A stretch of 64,000 nucleotides of DNA. Source: Methanobrevibacter sp. (GTDB lineage Archaea; Methanobacteriota; Methanobacteria; Methanobacteriales; Methanobacteriaceae). A program made the translations under genes and the position numbers. The notes beneath the pieces were generated by a model that was given only the letters and a program-made list of their open reading frames with translations, did not search any database and was not told the origin of the DNA. Shown here piece after piece: positions 9,293-19,289 of this stretch. The DNA lies in the NCBI RefSeq assembly GCF_017940815.1, contig NZ_JAGAXX010000013.1:1-64000 (forward strand), given 5' to 3'. The stretch's first letter is position 1. Every line of letters starts with the position of its first letter.

Positions 9293-9402
9293 GCCGGGGT
9301 GGCTCAGCTGGTTAGAGCGCACGGCTCATAGGGTAATATAGCAGTGCTCTAGCGTATTCCTGGGATACCGTGAGATCGCGGGTTCGAATCCCGCCCCCGG
9401 CA
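9293..9402 (+). tRNA. elongator tRNA-Met (CAT) with 36-nt intron
   Basis: The acceptor stem GCCGGGG (9293-9299) pairs with CCCCGGC (9395-9401); D stem GCTC/GAGC, anticodon stem CACGG/CCGTG and T stem GCGGG/CCCGC are all perfect. The CAT anticodon is 9327-9329 and the intron is 9331-9366, after position 37. CTCA (9325-9328) pairs with TGGG (9361-9364), leaving three-base bulges 9329-9331 and 9365-9367, a canonical bulge-helix-bulge for the splicing endonuclease. The mature length is 74 nt and CCA is not encoded. The anticodon stem lacks the initiator GGG/CCC pairs, so it is the elongator. An 11-nt piece of the intron is complementary to the 3' trailer. Confidence 0.95.
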
Positions 9403-9511
9403 TCCTAAATCCCAGGAATTTATCCATCTAACACTATTTTTTAAAACTTATTTTTCAAATCATAACAATTTTATAGTCATTTTTACAAATTTTACCATTA
9501 GAGGATTTGAA

Positions 9512-10678
9512 ATGATATATAATACACTTGGAAAGACCGGTCTTGAGGTTTCAAGGCTAGGTTTTGGGACAATGAGATTGCCAACCATCGGTTCCAATGA
9601 CAATATCGATGAGAGCGAAGCGTCAAAAATGCTCAAGTATGGAATTGAAAATGGAATCAACATTATTGACACCGCTTACCCTTACCATGCGGAAGGTTTG
9701 GACGGTGAAGGAAACAGCGAAATATTTCTAGGCAAATTTTTAAATGAAAACAGCTTAAGGGACGAGATTATTCTCCAGACAAAATCCCCCTCATGGCTGA
9801 TAGAACAACATTCTGATTTTGACTATTATCTTGACGAGCAGCTTGAAAGGCTTCAAACAGATTATATTGACATTTACCTTCTTCATTCATTGAACGTTCC
9901 CGATTGGGAAAAGGTGAGGGACCTGAATGTATTTGACTTTTTAGACGATGCCCTTTCATCCGGCAAAATAAAGCATATCGGTTTTTCCTCACATATCGAG
10001 GTCGATTACCTGATAGAAATCATTGACGAGTATCCTAAATGGGAAGTTGCAATGACCCAGATGAACTATCTGGACGAATACTACCAGTCAGGAGTCATGG
10101 GACTTGATTTCCTAAAGCAAGTCAATATGGGAAGCATGATTATGGAACCTCTCCGTGGAGGAAGACTTATCAACAACATTCCTGATGAGGTCAATGAATT
10201 GTGGAACATGGCTGAAGTCAAAAGGACCCCTGTCGAATGGGCATTCCAATACCTGTGGAACAGGGATGATGTCGATTGCGTATTCAGCGGAATGAACAAT
10301 CTTGAACAGGTAAAGGAAAACGTTAAGATTGCATCAACAGAAGACATCATTTCCGAAAACGATCAGGAAATCATACGTGAAGTTGCAAGAACATACAGGA
10401 CTTTTTTAGGCAATGACTGCACCCGTTGCGGCTATTGCATGCCTTGTCCTCATGGAGTGGACATCATAAACTGCCTAACAGAATACAATATTGCCCACAT
10501 GATGGGAGACCCTAAGGCAAGTGCAATGCAGTATTTCAGCCAAATTGACGATGATTCAAGAGCAGACAGCTGTGTTCAATGTATGGAATGCATTCCGTTT
10601 TGTACTCAAATGCTGAATATTCCAGAAGAGCTTCAGAAAGTTTATGAGTACTTCGGCAGCGAATTTGACCATTTCTGA
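9512..10678 (+). CDS. aldo/keto reductase with C-terminal [4Fe-4S] domain
   Basis: 388 residues. The N-terminal two thirds is an aldo/keto reductase barrel (GKTGLEVSRLGFGTMRLP, IIDTAYPYH, IDIYLLHSL, IGFSSH). The C-terminal third has CTRCGYCMPCPHGVDI and CVQCMECIPFC, which should bind iron-sulfur. Such fusions are common in anaerobic archaea and clostridia; the electron partner and substrate are unknown. GAGGATT precedes the ATG. The gene stands alone and ends at a strong hairpin with T-run. Confidence 0.88.
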   Translation: MIYNTLGKTGLEVSRLGFGTMRLPTIGSNDNIDESEASKMLKYGIENGINIIDTAYPYHAEGLDGEGNSEIFLGKFLNENSLRDEIILQTKSPSWLIEQHSDFDYYLDEQLERLQTDYIDIYLLHSLNVPDWEKVRDLNVFDFLDDALSSGKIKHIGFSSHIEVDYLIEIIDEYPKWEVAMTQMNYLDEYYQSGVMGLDFLKQVNMGSMIMEPLRGGRLINNIPDEVNELWNMAEVKRTPVEWAFQYLWNRDDVDCVFSGMNNLEQVKENVKIASTEDIISENDQEIIREVARTYRTFLGNDCTRCGYCMPCPHGVDIINCLTEYNIAHMMGDPKASAMQYFSQIDDDSRADSCVQCMECIPFCTQMLNIPEELQKVYEYFGSEFDHF

Positions 10679-10720
10679 TTTGACCCACTAAACATGAGGT
10701 CAAATTTTTTATTCTTTTTT
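10678..10720 (+). terminator. terminator of the aldo/keto reductase gene
   Basis: ATTTGACC (10678-10685) pairs with GGTCAAAT (10698-10705), starting at the last base of the stop codon. The stem is followed by T6 and, after a short interruption, another T6. Confidence 0.75.
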
Positions 10721-10837
10721 ATATTGTTTTGAACAATTAAGCATTAAAAATTAAATTTATACTAATTTTATTTACTAAAAAAAATAAAACTTCTGATTTT
10801 ATATATCAAAAATAACAGATTACAATATATATAAAGA

Positions 10838-10845
10838 TTTATATA
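10838..10845 (+). promoter_or_regulatory. TATA box of glnA
   Basis: TTTATATA sits about 80 nt before the glnA start. Transcription would begin near 10870, next to the NrpR-type operator. Confidence 0.55.
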
Positions 10846-10872
10846 CTACGAGTTGGAAATATAAATTCAATA

Positions 10873-10886
10873 GGAAGATGTTTTCC
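10873..10886 (+). promoter_or_regulatory. NrpR operator upstream of glnA
   Basis: The sequence is GGAA, six bases, TTCC, an exact match to the NrpR operator GGAA-N6-TTCC known from Methanococcus nitrogen genes. It overlaps or directly follows the predicted transcription start. A weaker partner, GGAA (10855-10858) with TTC one base out of register (10866-10868), lies just upstream, like the paired sites at other methanogen glnA promoters. The next gene encodes NrpR. Confidence 0.85.
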
Positions 10887-10924
10887 GACTATTATTTTTA
10901 AACTAATAGTGGAGCTTGATTTTG

Positions 10925-12280
10925 ATGAGTGACATACCAGAAGAAAAAATCGAAAGAATCACAGAGCAAATGAAAGAGGATAACATTAAGTTTATCCGTT
11001 TACAATTCGTTGATATTAATGGTACAGTAAAAACTATTGTTATTCCATTCAATGGCGAAGACATGAATGAACTATTTACCGAAGGAATGCTATTTGACGG
11101 ATCATCCATTGCAGGATTCGTTGGAATAAACGATAGTGACTTAGTTTTAAAACCTGACATTGACACTTATTCCAGATTATCATGGAGACCAGAAGAATCC
11201 GCAACATGCAGATTCATATGTGACGTCTGGACAGCAGACAACGAACCGTTCATTGGAGACCCAAGAGGATTGCTTAAAAAATCCCTCAAGCACATTGCAG
11301 ACATGGGATTGCAATACAACATCGGTCCGGAACCTGAATTCTTCATCGTGGACATCGATGAGAATGGATACCCAATGCCATATGATGAAGCAAGCTACTT
11401 TGACGTGGAACCTCTAGATAAGGGAACTGACTTCAGAAGAGAATTGACCTTGAATCTTGAAGATTTGGACTTTGAAGTGGAAGCTTCCCACCACGAAGTG
11501 GCACCAGGTCAAAACGAAATTGCATTCAAGTTTAAAGACGCACTTAAAACTGCAGATGCAGTAATTACATTTAAACAAGCTATCAAAGCGATTGTAGACA
11601 ACATGGCTACCTTTGACCAAATGGACTACAGAGTAACTTTCATGCCTAAACCATTCTTCGGAGTGAGCGGTAGTGGAATGCACTGTCACCAATCAGTATT
11701 CAAAGGCGATAAAAACTTATTCTCAAACCCCGACTCAGAAACTGGTCTTTCAAAAGATGCTCTCTACTTTATGGGAGGATTACTCAAACACGCCCCAGCA
11801 ATCACAGCAATTACAAATCCTATTGTAAACTCATACAAACGTTTAGTGCCAGGTTATGAGGCACCAGTATACAGAGCATACGGTCTAAGGAACAGATCTG
11901 CATTAATCAGAGTTCCTGCAGCACGTGGAAAAGCAACCCGTATCGAATACAGGTCCCCGGACCCTGCATGTAATCCATACCTCGCATTCACAGTAATGCT
12001 TGAAGCAGGTATTGACGGAATCGTCAACAAAATCGACCCAGGAGACCCTGTTGAAGTGGATCTTTACCAATTGACCGAAGAGGAAATTAAAGAAAGGGGA
12101 ATCAAAGTATTGCCAACCAGTTTATGGGAAGCATACCACTCACTTGAAGAAGACCCATTAATATTAAACGCTTTAGGGCCACACATCAGTGAAAAATTCC
12201 TAGAGCTCAAATACCAAGAATGGGACGAATACCGTGTCCAAGTATTCGGATACGAACAAAGAAAATATTTAGATATCTAA
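10925..12280 (+). CDS. glnA: glutamine synthetase
   Basis: 451 residues, type I. Seen are the beta-grasp DGSSIAGF, the metal/glutamate-binding GPEPEFFI and [17 protein letters not shown], the ATP segment [13 protein letters not shown] and [15 protein letters not shown]. It makes glutamine from glutamate, ammonia and ATP. I see no adenylylation motif of the bacterial GS-beta type, so transcriptional control by NrpR is the likely regulation. The frame opens with TTG at 10916; the ATG at 10925 is chosen, with GGAG at 10911-10914. The stop codon lies in an 11-bp terminator hairpin, so the following nrpR may be expressed at a lower level. Confidence 0.95.
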   Translation: MSDIPEEKIERITEQMKEDNIKFIRLQFVDINGTVKTIVIPFNGEDMNELFTEGMLFDGSSIAGFVGINDSDLVLKPDIDTYSRLSWRPEESATCRFICDVWTADNEPFIGDPRGLLKKSLKHIADMGLQYNIGPEPEFFIVDIDENGYPMPYDEASYFDVEPLDKGTDFRRELTLNLEDLDFEVEASHHEVAPGQNEIAFKFKDALKTADAVITFKQAIKAIVDNMATFDQMDYRVTFMPKPFFGVSGSGMHCHQSVFKGDKNLFSNPDSETGLSKDALYFMGGLLKHAPAITAITNPIVNSYKRLVPGYEAPVYRAYGLRNRSALIRVPAARGKATRIEYRSPDPACNPYLAFTVMLEAGIDGIVNKIDPGDPVEVDLYQLTEEEIKERGIKVLPTSLWEAYHSLEEDPLILNALGPHISEKFLELKYQEWDEYRVQVFGYEQRKYLDI

Positions 12281-12311
12281 TCTAAATATTAATTTCTTAT
12301 TTTTTTATAAC
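12264..12311 (+). terminator. terminator between glnA and nrpR
   Basis: AATATTTAGAT (12264-12274) and ATCTAAATATT (12280-12290) form an 11-bp stem with a five-base loop that contains most of the glnA stop codon. A T-rich tract with T7 follows. Confidence 0.7.
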
Positions 12312-12322
12312 CGGAGCCCAAC

Positions 12323-14005
12323 ATGTCAGATTCAGAACCCCGAATGATAGAGATTTTGAGAATTTTAAGTCAGCAGGAAAAGCCTACAGGATCCAAGATG
12401 ATAGCTGATGAGCTGAAGGACAAGGGATTCAATTTAGGGGAACGTGCTGTAAGATACCATATGCAGATTCTTGATGAGAAAGGTTACACTGAAAGAAAGG
12501 GATACTCCGGCAGAGTGATTACAAACCTTGGTCGTGAAAAGTTAGAAAAAGGACTGATTTATGATCAAGTCGATTTCATTTATTCAAAATTTGAAGAAAT
12601 GATTTATTTGACTGACTTCAACTACATCACACAACAAGGAAATGTTGTAGTCAATACATCAACTGTTTATAATGAAGAGTCAATTGATATAATTAAAAGA
12701 ATTATTGAAAGTGGCCTTTCTGTTAGTCCTTACATTAATATAAGCAAAGGTAAAGTTGATGGGGAAATTGAAGTGACAACCTTATGCGGAACCACAATTG
12801 ATGGAATACTTCTCAATGAGGGAATAGCTTCACAACCATTGTACGGAGGACTGCTGAAAATCGAAGACAACACTCCAATAATATTCGAGGAACTGATTTC
12901 ATACAGGAAAACCTCACTCACACCACTCGATGCGTTTTCATCACCCAACAGGACATCAGTATTGGACGTGATTGACTCAGGAGCAGGGCTTATACCTGCA
13001 AACTTCAGACTTATACCAAGTATCGGAAGGGAAAAAACCATTGATGTCATAAATAAACTTGACAAAATAGGAATTGGAGGAGTAATTGGAATTTCAGATG
13101 AAAGCCAGGACATTTTAGGAATTCCAGTTCCTGAAGGAATGGTTGGAATAGCCCTTGTCGGAGGAATAACCCCATTCAGGGCAGTCCAGGAATCCGGTGA
13201 GGAAATCGACATAAAAATAGCTGAAGAAATAAGAAGCTTCAATACATTGACTCCAATCACATCAACAATTAAAAACAGTCTGAAGCCTGTCACACAGGCA
13301 GCACAGCCTAATGTATCATTTTTACTTTCAAAATCATGGAACTTAATCCAGCAGGTGAACTTTGACGTTGAAAAAAGAAAGGGAAACATCGTTTCAAATG
13401 TATCCTACCTTAAAAAGGATGACCTGGACAACGCACTGTCCATAATGGAAGACACATACAACAACGATCCAAAATACATCAATCCATACTACAAGATACT
13501 TGAACATCCTACTGACGATGACAAAATCGGTATCGCAACAATATGTAGCCTGAGCATTGATGGAATATTAATAAACAACGGAATAAGATGCACCCCAAGA
13601 TATGGTGGACTTCTGGAACTTACAGAACCGTCCCTATTCATTGAATTGATTTCCTACAACGGTTCAACAGTTGACCCTCACAAGATATTCATTGCAAAAG
13701 AAATGACCTCAATCACCCGTGACATGGGACCTAGAAAAATATTGGCCAGCTTTAAGGAAATCCCATACATATCCCGTGACTATTCAGTGAATCTGCTTGA
13801 CACATTGGATAAGATAGGATTGTCAATATATAAAATAGGAAAACCAAGGGAACTGACCTACAATGCAAAAGCAGATAACTATCACTTCGGTATCGTTGCA
13901 GGCAGTGGATTAAATACAATAGCTGCGGTTAGAGAAAAAGGCGTTGACATACACGTTAAGGCTATTGAAAAATTGATACCTTTTGAAAAGATGGACAGAC
14001 TGTAA
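12323..14005 (+). CDS. nrpR: global nitrogen regulator NrpR
   Basis: 560 residues. A winged-helix domain is at about 1-75 (ILRILSQQ...ERAVRYHMQILDEKGYTER), followed by two homologous NrpR (DUF128) domains. Each repeats a TLCGTTIDGILLNEGI / TICSLSIDGILINNGI segment, YGGLLxI/L and a C-terminal G(I/L)A/SG...TPxxAVxExG stretch. NrpR represses nitrogen-assimilation genes and releases DNA when 2-oxoglutarate binds. Single-protein two-domain architecture matches the family in Methanobacteriales and Methanococcus. GGAG precedes the ATG. The gene lies 42 nt after glnA, suggesting an autoregulated glnA-nrpR unit split by a terminator. Confidence 0.93.
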   Translation: MSDSEPRMIEILRILSQQEKPTGSKMIADELKDKGFNLGERAVRYHMQILDEKGYTERKGYSGRVITNLGREKLEKGLIYDQVDFIYSKFEEMIYLTDFNYITQQGNVVVNTSTVYNEESIDIIKRIIESGLSVSPYINISKGKVDGEIEVTTLCGTTIDGILLNEGIASQPLYGGLLKIEDNTPIIFEELISYRKTSLTPLDAFSSPNRTSVLDVIDSGAGLIPANFRLIPSIGREKTIDVINKLDKIGIGGVIGISDESQDILGIPVPEGMVGIALVGGITPFRAVQESGEEIDIKIAEEIRSFNTLTPITSTIKNSLKPVTQAAQPNVSFLLSKSWNLIQQVNFDVEKRKGNIVSNVSYLKKDDLDNALSIMEDTYNNDPKYINPYYKILEHPTDDDKIGIATICSLSIDGILINNGIRCTPRYGGLLELTEPSLFIELISYNGSTVDPHKIFIAKEMTSITRDMGPRKILASFKEIPYISRDYSVNLLDTLDKIGLSIYKIGKPRELTYNAKADNYHFGIVAGSGLNTIAAVREKGVDIHVKAIEKLIPFEKMDRL

Positions 14006-14016
14006 TTAGATTACAG
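14000..14016. terminator. convergent hairpin at nrpR stop
   Basis: CTGTAAT and ATTACAG flank TAG; both facing stop codons (nrpR and the minus-strand gene) lie inside the stem. There is no clear T-run, so termination strength is uncertain. Confidence 0.4.
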
Positions 14017-14296
14017 TAACTTCCACATCTTCACCATCTTTCGGATAATGGATAAATTCAATAATATCCTCTTCTACTTCATACACATCTATTTCTATTG
14101 TAGCTCCCAATGCACTTTCATCGAGAGAGACAAGCATTTTAAAACCTGGTTTGCCGAAATAATCAGAAAAGTCCATGTTCAAGACTTCTCCTTCTGCAAA
14201 AATCCTGTCGTAGGATATTTCAATTCCATCATGAATTTTAACATTTTCTTTCAAGTAATTTACAGCTTCTTCAGTGGTTAATTCAATATTTTTCAT
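14006..14296 (-). CDS. small acidic protein, paralogue 1 (unknown function)
   Basis: 96 residues when started at the ATG at 14296 (GAGGTTGAT 4 nt upstream) rather than the GTG at 14311. Strongly acidic, with no membrane segment. It aligns end to end with the gene at 14404-14694: EAVNYLKENVKIHDGIEISYDRIFAEGEVL here against ETVEYVRNNVYVGDVFEISYNRIFAPGEVL there. I do not recognise the family with certainty; it may be one of the methanogen-only DUFs (DUF2097 is one candidate). The two copies follow the fwd operon on the same strand. Confidence 0.7.
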   Translation of the reverse strand: MKNIELTTEEAVNYLKENVKIHDGIEISYDRIFAEGEVLNMDFSDYFGKPGFKMLVSLDESALGATIEIDVYEVEEDIIEFIHYPKDGEDVEVTVI

Positions 14297-14354
14297 AATA
14301 ATCAACCTCACTATTAAGTATTACTCTCATCATATAAAAATTGTTTGTATATTA

Positions 14355-14375
14355 TCGAACAAAAAAATTGTTCGA
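14355..14375. repeat. inverted repeat between the two small paralogues
   Basis: TCGAACAA and TTGTTCGA are separated by five A. On the minus strand it lies downstream of one gene and roughly 15-20 bp upstream of a TATA-like TTTTTATATG of the next, so it may be a terminator or a protein-binding site. Confidence 0.5.
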
Positions 14376-14403
14376 GGAAGCGTCAATAAATAAAAAAAGA
14401 GGA

Positions 14404-14694
14404 TTATAATACTTCTATTATAATTTCATCGTCATCGTGAATATGACGAATTTCGAGCAAGTCATCAGCAATCTCGTGCAAGTCAACTTCAACAGACTGA
14501 TTTAAGATTTCACCGGTCAATTGTAATCCTACTCTGAGACCTTCTCCAGTGACTTCATCTTCTTCAGTGAGACCTAACACTTCTCCTGGAGCAAAAATAC
14601 GGTTATATGAAATTTCAAATACATCTCCAACATACACATTATTTCTAACATACTCCACAGTTTCATCAAAAGTCATTTCTACTTCTTTGACCAT
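14404..14694 (-). CDS. small acidic protein, paralogue 2 (unknown function)
   Basis: 96 residues, the same length as its neighbour at 14006-14296 and clearly homologous (shared EISYNRIF/EISYDRIF and GEVL). It ends in a run of acidic residues (IHDDDEIIIEVL). No catalytic or metal motif is visible. It starts about 40 nt after the fwdC stop, beyond the operon terminator. The tandem arrangement indicates a local duplication. Confidence 0.7.
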   Translation of the reverse strand: MVKEVEMTFDETVEYVRNNVYVGDVFEISYNRIFAPGEVLGLTEEDEVTGEGLRVGLQLTGEILNQSVEVDLHEIADDLLEIRHIHDDDEIIIEVL

Positions 14695-14721
14695 ATTATC
14701 AACTCAAAATTATTTTAAAAA

Positions 14722-14752
14722 AAAGAAAAGAGAAGAGGAATTATAAATTCCT
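14722..14752 (-). terminator. terminator of the fwd operon
   Basis: AGGAATT and AATTCCT (14736-14752) form a 7-bp stem around three bases and include the fwdC stop codon. On the minus strand the stem is followed by a T-rich tract. Confidence 0.65.
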
Positions 14753-15607
14753 GTATTCTCTGATGGAAGTATATTCGTCGTCTAATTCGCCGTAGGAAGC
14801 TAATTTTTCTTTGTTTGCTTCAGCGCCTAAGTAAAGGTTACCTTTACCGTTGAGACCAATATCTCCAGTATAGTGAATATATTTACCTTCAAAGGTGGAT
14901 CCTTCAATTTCAGGATCTACTACGATACCATTGAGGACGAATCCTTCGAGTAATCTTCCGAGGAATCCGTGGATAACAATGTTACCGTTTTTCATTTGTC
15001 CACCAGGCCAACGGTTTACGTCACCGTCAATTTCAATGAGACCTTTGGTCATGTGAATACCAGCTAAGATATCACAGTTACCTTTAACGTGGATTTTACC
15101 ACCGGTTAAACATTCACCACATTGTTTACCAGCGTTTCCGCCGACAACAATTTCTCCACCAGTCATACCTCTCCATTCACCAATGTAAGAAGCACCTGTG
15201 AATTCTTTAGTGTTTCCTTCGATTTCAAGGTATCCGCCAGACATTTCTCTTCCTGCGTGAGCTGCTGCGTTACCTTTAACGAGAATGGAACCACCGGACA
15301 TTTCAGCACCAACGTGTAAATCTACACTGCTGTTACAAACGATGTCTCCACCGCTCATTTTACAACCTATGTATTTTACTCTGTTTAAGTCACCGTTTAA
15401 AATCATTTTAACTTCATCAGGTCCGTTAGCTTCTCCTTCTACGGTAATGTCGAAGAAGTCAGTGATTGGGAATCTTGAGTTTCCAATTGGGACTTGGTAT
15501 TTTGCGAAATCAGCTTCAGTCCAGGAGTAAATTTCATCTGGAATTAATTCATCGAATTCTAAAGCGATTGAAGAAGTTTTGATTTGATCAAATGTAATTG
15601 TTTTCAA
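14741..15607 (-). CDS. fwdC: formylmethanofuran dehydrogenase subunit C
   Basis: 288 residues built from about seven GxxMxGGxIxVxGNAxxxxG repeats ([47 protein letters not shown] and so on), the beta-helical fold also seen in the glutamate synthase C-terminus. FwdC is a scaffold subunit of the tungsten/molybdenum formylmethanofuran dehydrogenase, the first step of CO2-based methanogenesis. The frame opens with GTG at 15616, but that GTG is inside the Shine-Dalgarno GGGGTG, so a TTG at 15607 is the probable start. It is the last gene of the operon, 12 nt after fwdA. Confidence 0.92.
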   Translation of the reverse strand: MKTITFDQIKTSSIALEFDELIPDEIYSWTEADFAKYQVPIGNSRFPITDFFDITVEGEANGPDEVKMILNGDLNRVKYIGCKMSGGDIVCNSSVDLHVGAEMSGGSILVKGNAAAHAGREMSGGYLEIEGNTKEFTGASYIGEWRGMTGGEIVVGGNAGKQCGECLTGGKIHVKGNCDILAGIHMTKGLIEIDGDVNRWPGGQMKNGNIVIHGFLGRLLEGFVLNGIVVDPEIEGSTFEGKYIHYTGDIGLNGKGNLYLGAEANKEKLASYGELDDEYTSIREYRNL

Positions 15608-15618
15608 ACTAAACACCC

Positions 15619-17331
15619 CTATTTACCTTCAACGTCTATTCTAATTGGGTTGGATACGTAGTGGTCGTGTACTGGGTAGTTTTCCCATTTGACTGAGTAG
15701 TATTGGGTGAAGAACGGCATGATGTTGTCGATAACTTTTTGCTCGTTTTGTTCCCATCCTTTTACGTTAACCCAAATGTTTTGACTTTCTTTAACTTTAA
15801 CAATTTCTTTGTCTTTTACTAAGATTTGACCATCTTTAATAGTGTATTGAGCAACATCGAAACCTTTTTCGATTTCAGCAGCTTGTTTGGATGGATCAAT
15901 TTCGTTAGGATTTATGTCATATACTGCAATATCTGCTCTGTAACCCGGAGTGAGTGCACCTCTGTCAGTGAATCCGTAGATTTTAGCAGGAGCAGCTCTT
16001 GTAATAGTTGCAATATCGTAGAAATCGTATTCTCTTTCAAGAGTAGGGAGAATAGTTCTTTTGTTAACCCATTTGTGAACTTCGTTTTCACACATGTCTT
16101 GTCTTTTCTCATTACTCATTAACCAAGAGATGATTCTTGGGTATCTTGTGAATGGACCTGCGTTAGGGTGGTCAGTGGTTAAACATACTCTCCATGGATC
16201 TTCGATTAACAAGAATAATTCAAGACCGATAGCCCATTGTAAGGTACTAACAGGACTTTTCTTGGAGTAGATACATGGGATGATACCTGCTGCAGTTTCA
16301 CATTCAATATCCTTGTTGGTCCATTTAAGACCGGATAATTTGAATAAGTCGTATTCCATAGGAGCGTCTGCAGTCATGGTAGTGGTTTCGTCGAAAGTTA
16401 CTTGACCAATATCACAAGTTATGTTGTCTTTTTTGTTGAAGTGTTTAGCAACTTCTTCAGCACCTGAAGTTACATCTTTCCAACTGTTACCTAAGTAAGA
16501 GTGGAATTGCAAGTGAGTCATGTGCATAACTTGGTCCCTAACTTCAGCTGCACCTTTACCTTTTTTAATACCGTCCATAGCGTCCATGGTTTCTAAGGTT
16601 GTAGGTACGTTACCTGGGTGTCCTAAGTCGTTAGGGTGAATGTGAATAGAGTGAGGCAAGTTTAACATTTCGTTAGCTTTTGCTAAAGCAATAACAACTT
16701 CTTTGGAAGTTACGTCAAAGTATGGTGCTTTATCATTGAAACCGTGTACGTTCATACCCCATCCCCATGCTTCACTTCCACATGGGTTTACGATTTTAAT
16801 ACCGTAACCTTTGGATATTTTTAACCATGCAGATACGAATGCTGCAATGTCTTCAATATTATTATCTTTTGCATATTCCATTACAAACCAGTTGTTACCG
16901 AATAATGGTAAAGCTGGGATGTCTAATTGTGGAATAGTTGCGATTTCTTCGTGAGTGTGTTTTGCTTCAAGAGGAGGCATAGCTGCTTCTACAACAGTAC
17001 CGTAACCTAATCTTGAGTATCTGTAACCGGTTGCAGGACAACTTGGAATGGAGAAACCAGATTCTGATCTTAATACTTTAGTTTTTTGAGTAACACCTCT
17101 TCTGGAATCTTCAGGTCTGTATAATCTTCCTACTACTAATTTAGGACCTGCAACGTGTGCGTGAGGGTCAACACCTGCTGGCATGACTATTTTATCGGTA
17201 ACGTCTAAGACTTTAGCATCAGCGGAAACGGAATCTACAATAATACCATCTTTAAACATGACGTCCATCTTTTCCCCGTTAACTTCGTTAGCTGGGTCGT
17301 AGACAATACCATTTTTAAGAATATATTCCAT
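15619..17331 (-). CDS. fwdA: formylmethanofuran dehydrogenase subunit A
   Basis: 570 residues, an amidohydrolase-fold protein. [10 protein letters not shown] holds the HxH metal pair, EAKHTHEE and [11 protein letters not shown] hold further His residues, THLQFHSY another and TTDHPNAGP the metal-binding Asp. In the enzyme complex FwdA joins formate to methanofuran in a binuclear metal centre connected by a tunnel to the FwdB site. The ATG at 17331 follows AAAGGTGAT closely and is chosen over an upstream in-frame start at 17367. The 5' end lies within 11 nt of the fwdB stop. Confidence 0.93.
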   Translation of the reverse strand: MEYILKNGIVYDPANEVNGEKMDVMFKDGIIVDSVSADAKVLDVTDKIVMPAGVDPHAHVAGPKLVVGRLYRPEDSRRGVTQKTKVLRSESGFSIPSCPATGYRYSRLGYGTVVEAAMPPLEAKHTHEEIATIPQLDIPALPLFGNNWFVMEYAKDNNIEDIAAFVSAWLKISKGYGIKIVNPCGSEAWGWGMNVHGFNDKAPYFDVTSKEVVIALAKANEMLNLPHSIHIHPNDLGHPGNVPTTLETMDAMDGIKKGKGAAEVRDQVMHMTHLQFHSYLGNSWKDVTSGAEEVAKHFNKKDNITCDIGQVTFDETTTMTADAPMEYDLFKLSGLKWTNKDIECETAAGIIPCIYSKKSPVSTLQWAIGLELFLLIEDPWRVCLTTDHPNAGPFTRYPRIISWLMSNEKRQDMCENEVHKWVNKRTILPTLEREYDFYDIATITRAAPAKIYGFTDRGALTPGYRADIAVYDINPNEIDPSKQAAEIEKGFDVAQYTIKDGQILVKDKEIVKVKESQNIWVNVKGWEQNEQKVIDNIMPFFTQYYSVKWENYPVHDHYVSNPIRIDVEGK

Positions 17332-17341
17332 TATATCACCT

Positions 17342-18718
17342 TTATAGTGCGTTTGGATTTGGCACATATTTTGGAGCTACGTTTGGCTCTTCTCTGAGTT
17401 TCATTACTCTTTCTTTCAATTCACGGACAATCCATTCGTCGTCACGACAGGTTTCTGGTTTGTCGATTGCTTTTTTCATGTAGATAGGAACTCCATCCAT
17501 ACGGTAACTGGTACCAGCACATTCAACAGCAATAAATGAACCTGGTAATACTACGTCAGCGAGTTCGGTAGATGGACCCCAGTGGATATCGATTTGAATA
17601 ACTGGAATGTCAGCTAAGTGTTGGTTTGCTCCGTTAGGGAAGTGAGCACCTGGGTCAGCTGCAATAACCATGAAACAGTCTGGTTCTTTTCTTACTAATA
17701 AATCGATAGTGTTGGTTTCACCTAACATATATCTTGGGTAACCTCTACAGTAGTCAACACCGAAAGCAAATCCACATTCGAATGCCATGAAAATGTTGAA
17801 TCCGTTTACGTTAAAGTGACCTCTCATTGGAGTAAGACCCCATTTACTGTATTTGTTTAAGTCTTGTACCATTTTAATAGCGATATCAATGTTTCTTTGT
17901 TTTGATAAAGTGTGGGTTAAACCTAAACCGAAGAAGAGAACACCAAATTCAGCGTTTTTCATTTCTTCTGCTAATTCGTAAATGTCTTCTTTAGGAATAC
18001 CAGAAATTACGTCTTGGTATAATTCTTTTCCTCTGAGAACTGCTCTGATAGCGTTGTAGAAACCGTAGTCTCCGTTTTGTTCAAATCCAATCCATTTGTC
18101 TGAACATTTTGCGGTATCTGAGAATTTTGGATCCATGGTAACAACAGTTCTGTCGAATCTTCCTCTTTGTCTGAAGTATCCACGGCAGAATACAGCGTAT
18201 CTTGCCATGTGTCTTGGGTGAGAGTTCATAGCGTTACTTCCAGAGTAAACAATCATGTCAGCTCTGTTTTGAACTTCTCCTAAGGTTTGGATAGGGTAAC
18301 CTGCGTTTTGCACAGCTTGGAGAGAAGGACCGTGACAGATAGTAGCTTGGTTATCTAATACTGCACCGATGTATTCACCTAATGCTACTCCTTCTTTCAT
18401 ACATTCAGTAGAAGTTTCGGACCATCCGTAGAATACAGGTCTGATGGAATTAGCGATGTATTCAGCAGCTTTGTCTAAAGCGGTATCCCAGTCAACTTCT
18501 TTGAGTTCTCCGTTTTCATCCCTAATCATTGGAACAAGTAATCTTTGGTCCATATCTTCCATGATTTTACTTGCTCCTAATCTGCATGCGTGTCTTACTG
18601 CAACTACGTGATTGTCTTTAACTAAGTAGTCTAAGTCGTCACAGTTACAACCACAGAATGCACAGGTACAATTTTCAACAATGTAATCATAATCAGTTAC
18701 AGGTGGTTCATAAGTCAT
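17342..18718 (-). CDS. fwdB: formylmethanofuran dehydrogenase subunit B (W/Mo catalytic)
   Basis: 458 residues of the molybdopterin oxidoreductase family. An N-terminal [13 protein letters not shown] binds a [4Fe-4S] cluster. [10 protein letters not shown] carries the Cys that ligates tungsten or molybdenum, so this copy uses cysteine rather than selenocysteine. FwdB reduces CO2 to formate with low-potential electrons. The start at 18718 (ATG after GGAGTTGAT) is preferred over an upstream TTG. Its first codons overlap the 3' end of fwdD by 11 nt. Confidence 0.93.
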   Translation of the reverse strand: MTYEPPVTDYDYIVENCTCAFCGCNCDDLDYLVKDNHVVAVRHACRLGASKIMEDMDQRLLVPMIRDENGELKEVDWDTALDKAAEYIANSIRPVFYGWSETSTECMKEGVALGEYIGAVLDNQATICHGPSLQAVQNAGYPIQTLGEVQNRADMIVYSGSNAMNSHPRHMARYAVFCRGYFRQRGRFDRTVVTMDPKFSDTAKCSDKWIGFEQNGDYGFYNAIRAVLRGKELYQDVISGIPKEDIYELAEEMKNAEFGVLFFGLGLTHTLSKQRNIDIAIKMVQDLNKYSKWGLTPMRGHFNVNGFNIFMAFECGFAFGVDYCRGYPRYMLGETNTIDLLVRKEPDCFMVIAADPGAHFPNGANQHLADIPVIQIDIHWGPSTELADVVLPGSFIAVECAGTSYRMDGVPIYMKKAIDKPETCRDDEWIVRELKERVMKLREEPNVAPKYVPNPNAL

Positions 18719-19277
18719 GATCAATCAACTCCTCCCATTTACGTCCGTGATAAACAGGTAATTCACCTAAAGATTCCATGTTTTCAACAACATCGTCATC
18801 TTCTTCATCAACGTATTTTTTGTATACCCATCTCATTAAGTCAGCCATGAGTAATACTTTTCTGTCGGTTTTTTCGACAGTACATCTGATTCCTTTGTAG
18901 GTAGGGTCAGAACAGCAGTAAGTGTCGTGACTTACAATGGTGTTAGCCCATGGTCCTTTACAAATGAATACAGTTCCTTCGTGAGGTGCATCTCTTGATA
19001 CTGCACAGTTTACTACTACTTCACCGAAGTCGGTTTTTACAAGTACGGTATCCCAGTTGTTTACACCTAATTTTGCCATATCTCTTGGATCCATGTAACA
19101 AGTACCTGAAGCGTTTTTGTACTCTTGTTTTAAGGTGGATCCTCTTTTTTTACAAGCACCTTGGTAGATATCTGATCCGGTGTTTAACATACATTTGAGT
19201 ACGTCAGTTGTTCCTTCACCAGTAATTTTTACATCAGGTACTACAGGTTTTTCTAAATAAGTATTAGCATAATGCAT
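18708..19277 (-). CDS. fwdD: formylmethanofuran dehydrogenase subunit D
   Basis: 189 residues; the C-terminal type molybdopterin-dinucleotide-binding domain, here as a separate polypeptide. [34 protein letters not shown] shows the typical beta-barrel pattern, followed by [13 protein letters not shown]. It is longer than the usual FwdD of about 130 residues because of a C-terminal acidic tail ([13 protein letters not shown]). GGGGGATT precedes the ATG. It is co-transcribed between fwdG and fwdB. Confidence 0.88.
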   Translation of the reverse strand: MHYANTYLEKPVVPDVKITGEGTTDVLKCMLNTGSDIYQGACKKRGSTLKQEYKNASGTCYMDPRDMAKLGVNNWDTVLVKTDFGEVVVNCAVSRDAPHEGTVFICKGPWANTIVSHDTYCCSDPTYKGIRCTVEKTDRKVLLMADLMRWVYKKYVDEEDDDVVENMESLGELPVYHGRKWEELIDHDL

Positions 19278-19289
19278 AAATTAATCCCC

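Noticed and set aside
14355-14375. LexA/DinR-type box
   Set aside because: The half-sites CGAAC and GTTCG resemble the Bacillus box, but the spacing is wrong (nine bases) and the family is not archaeal.
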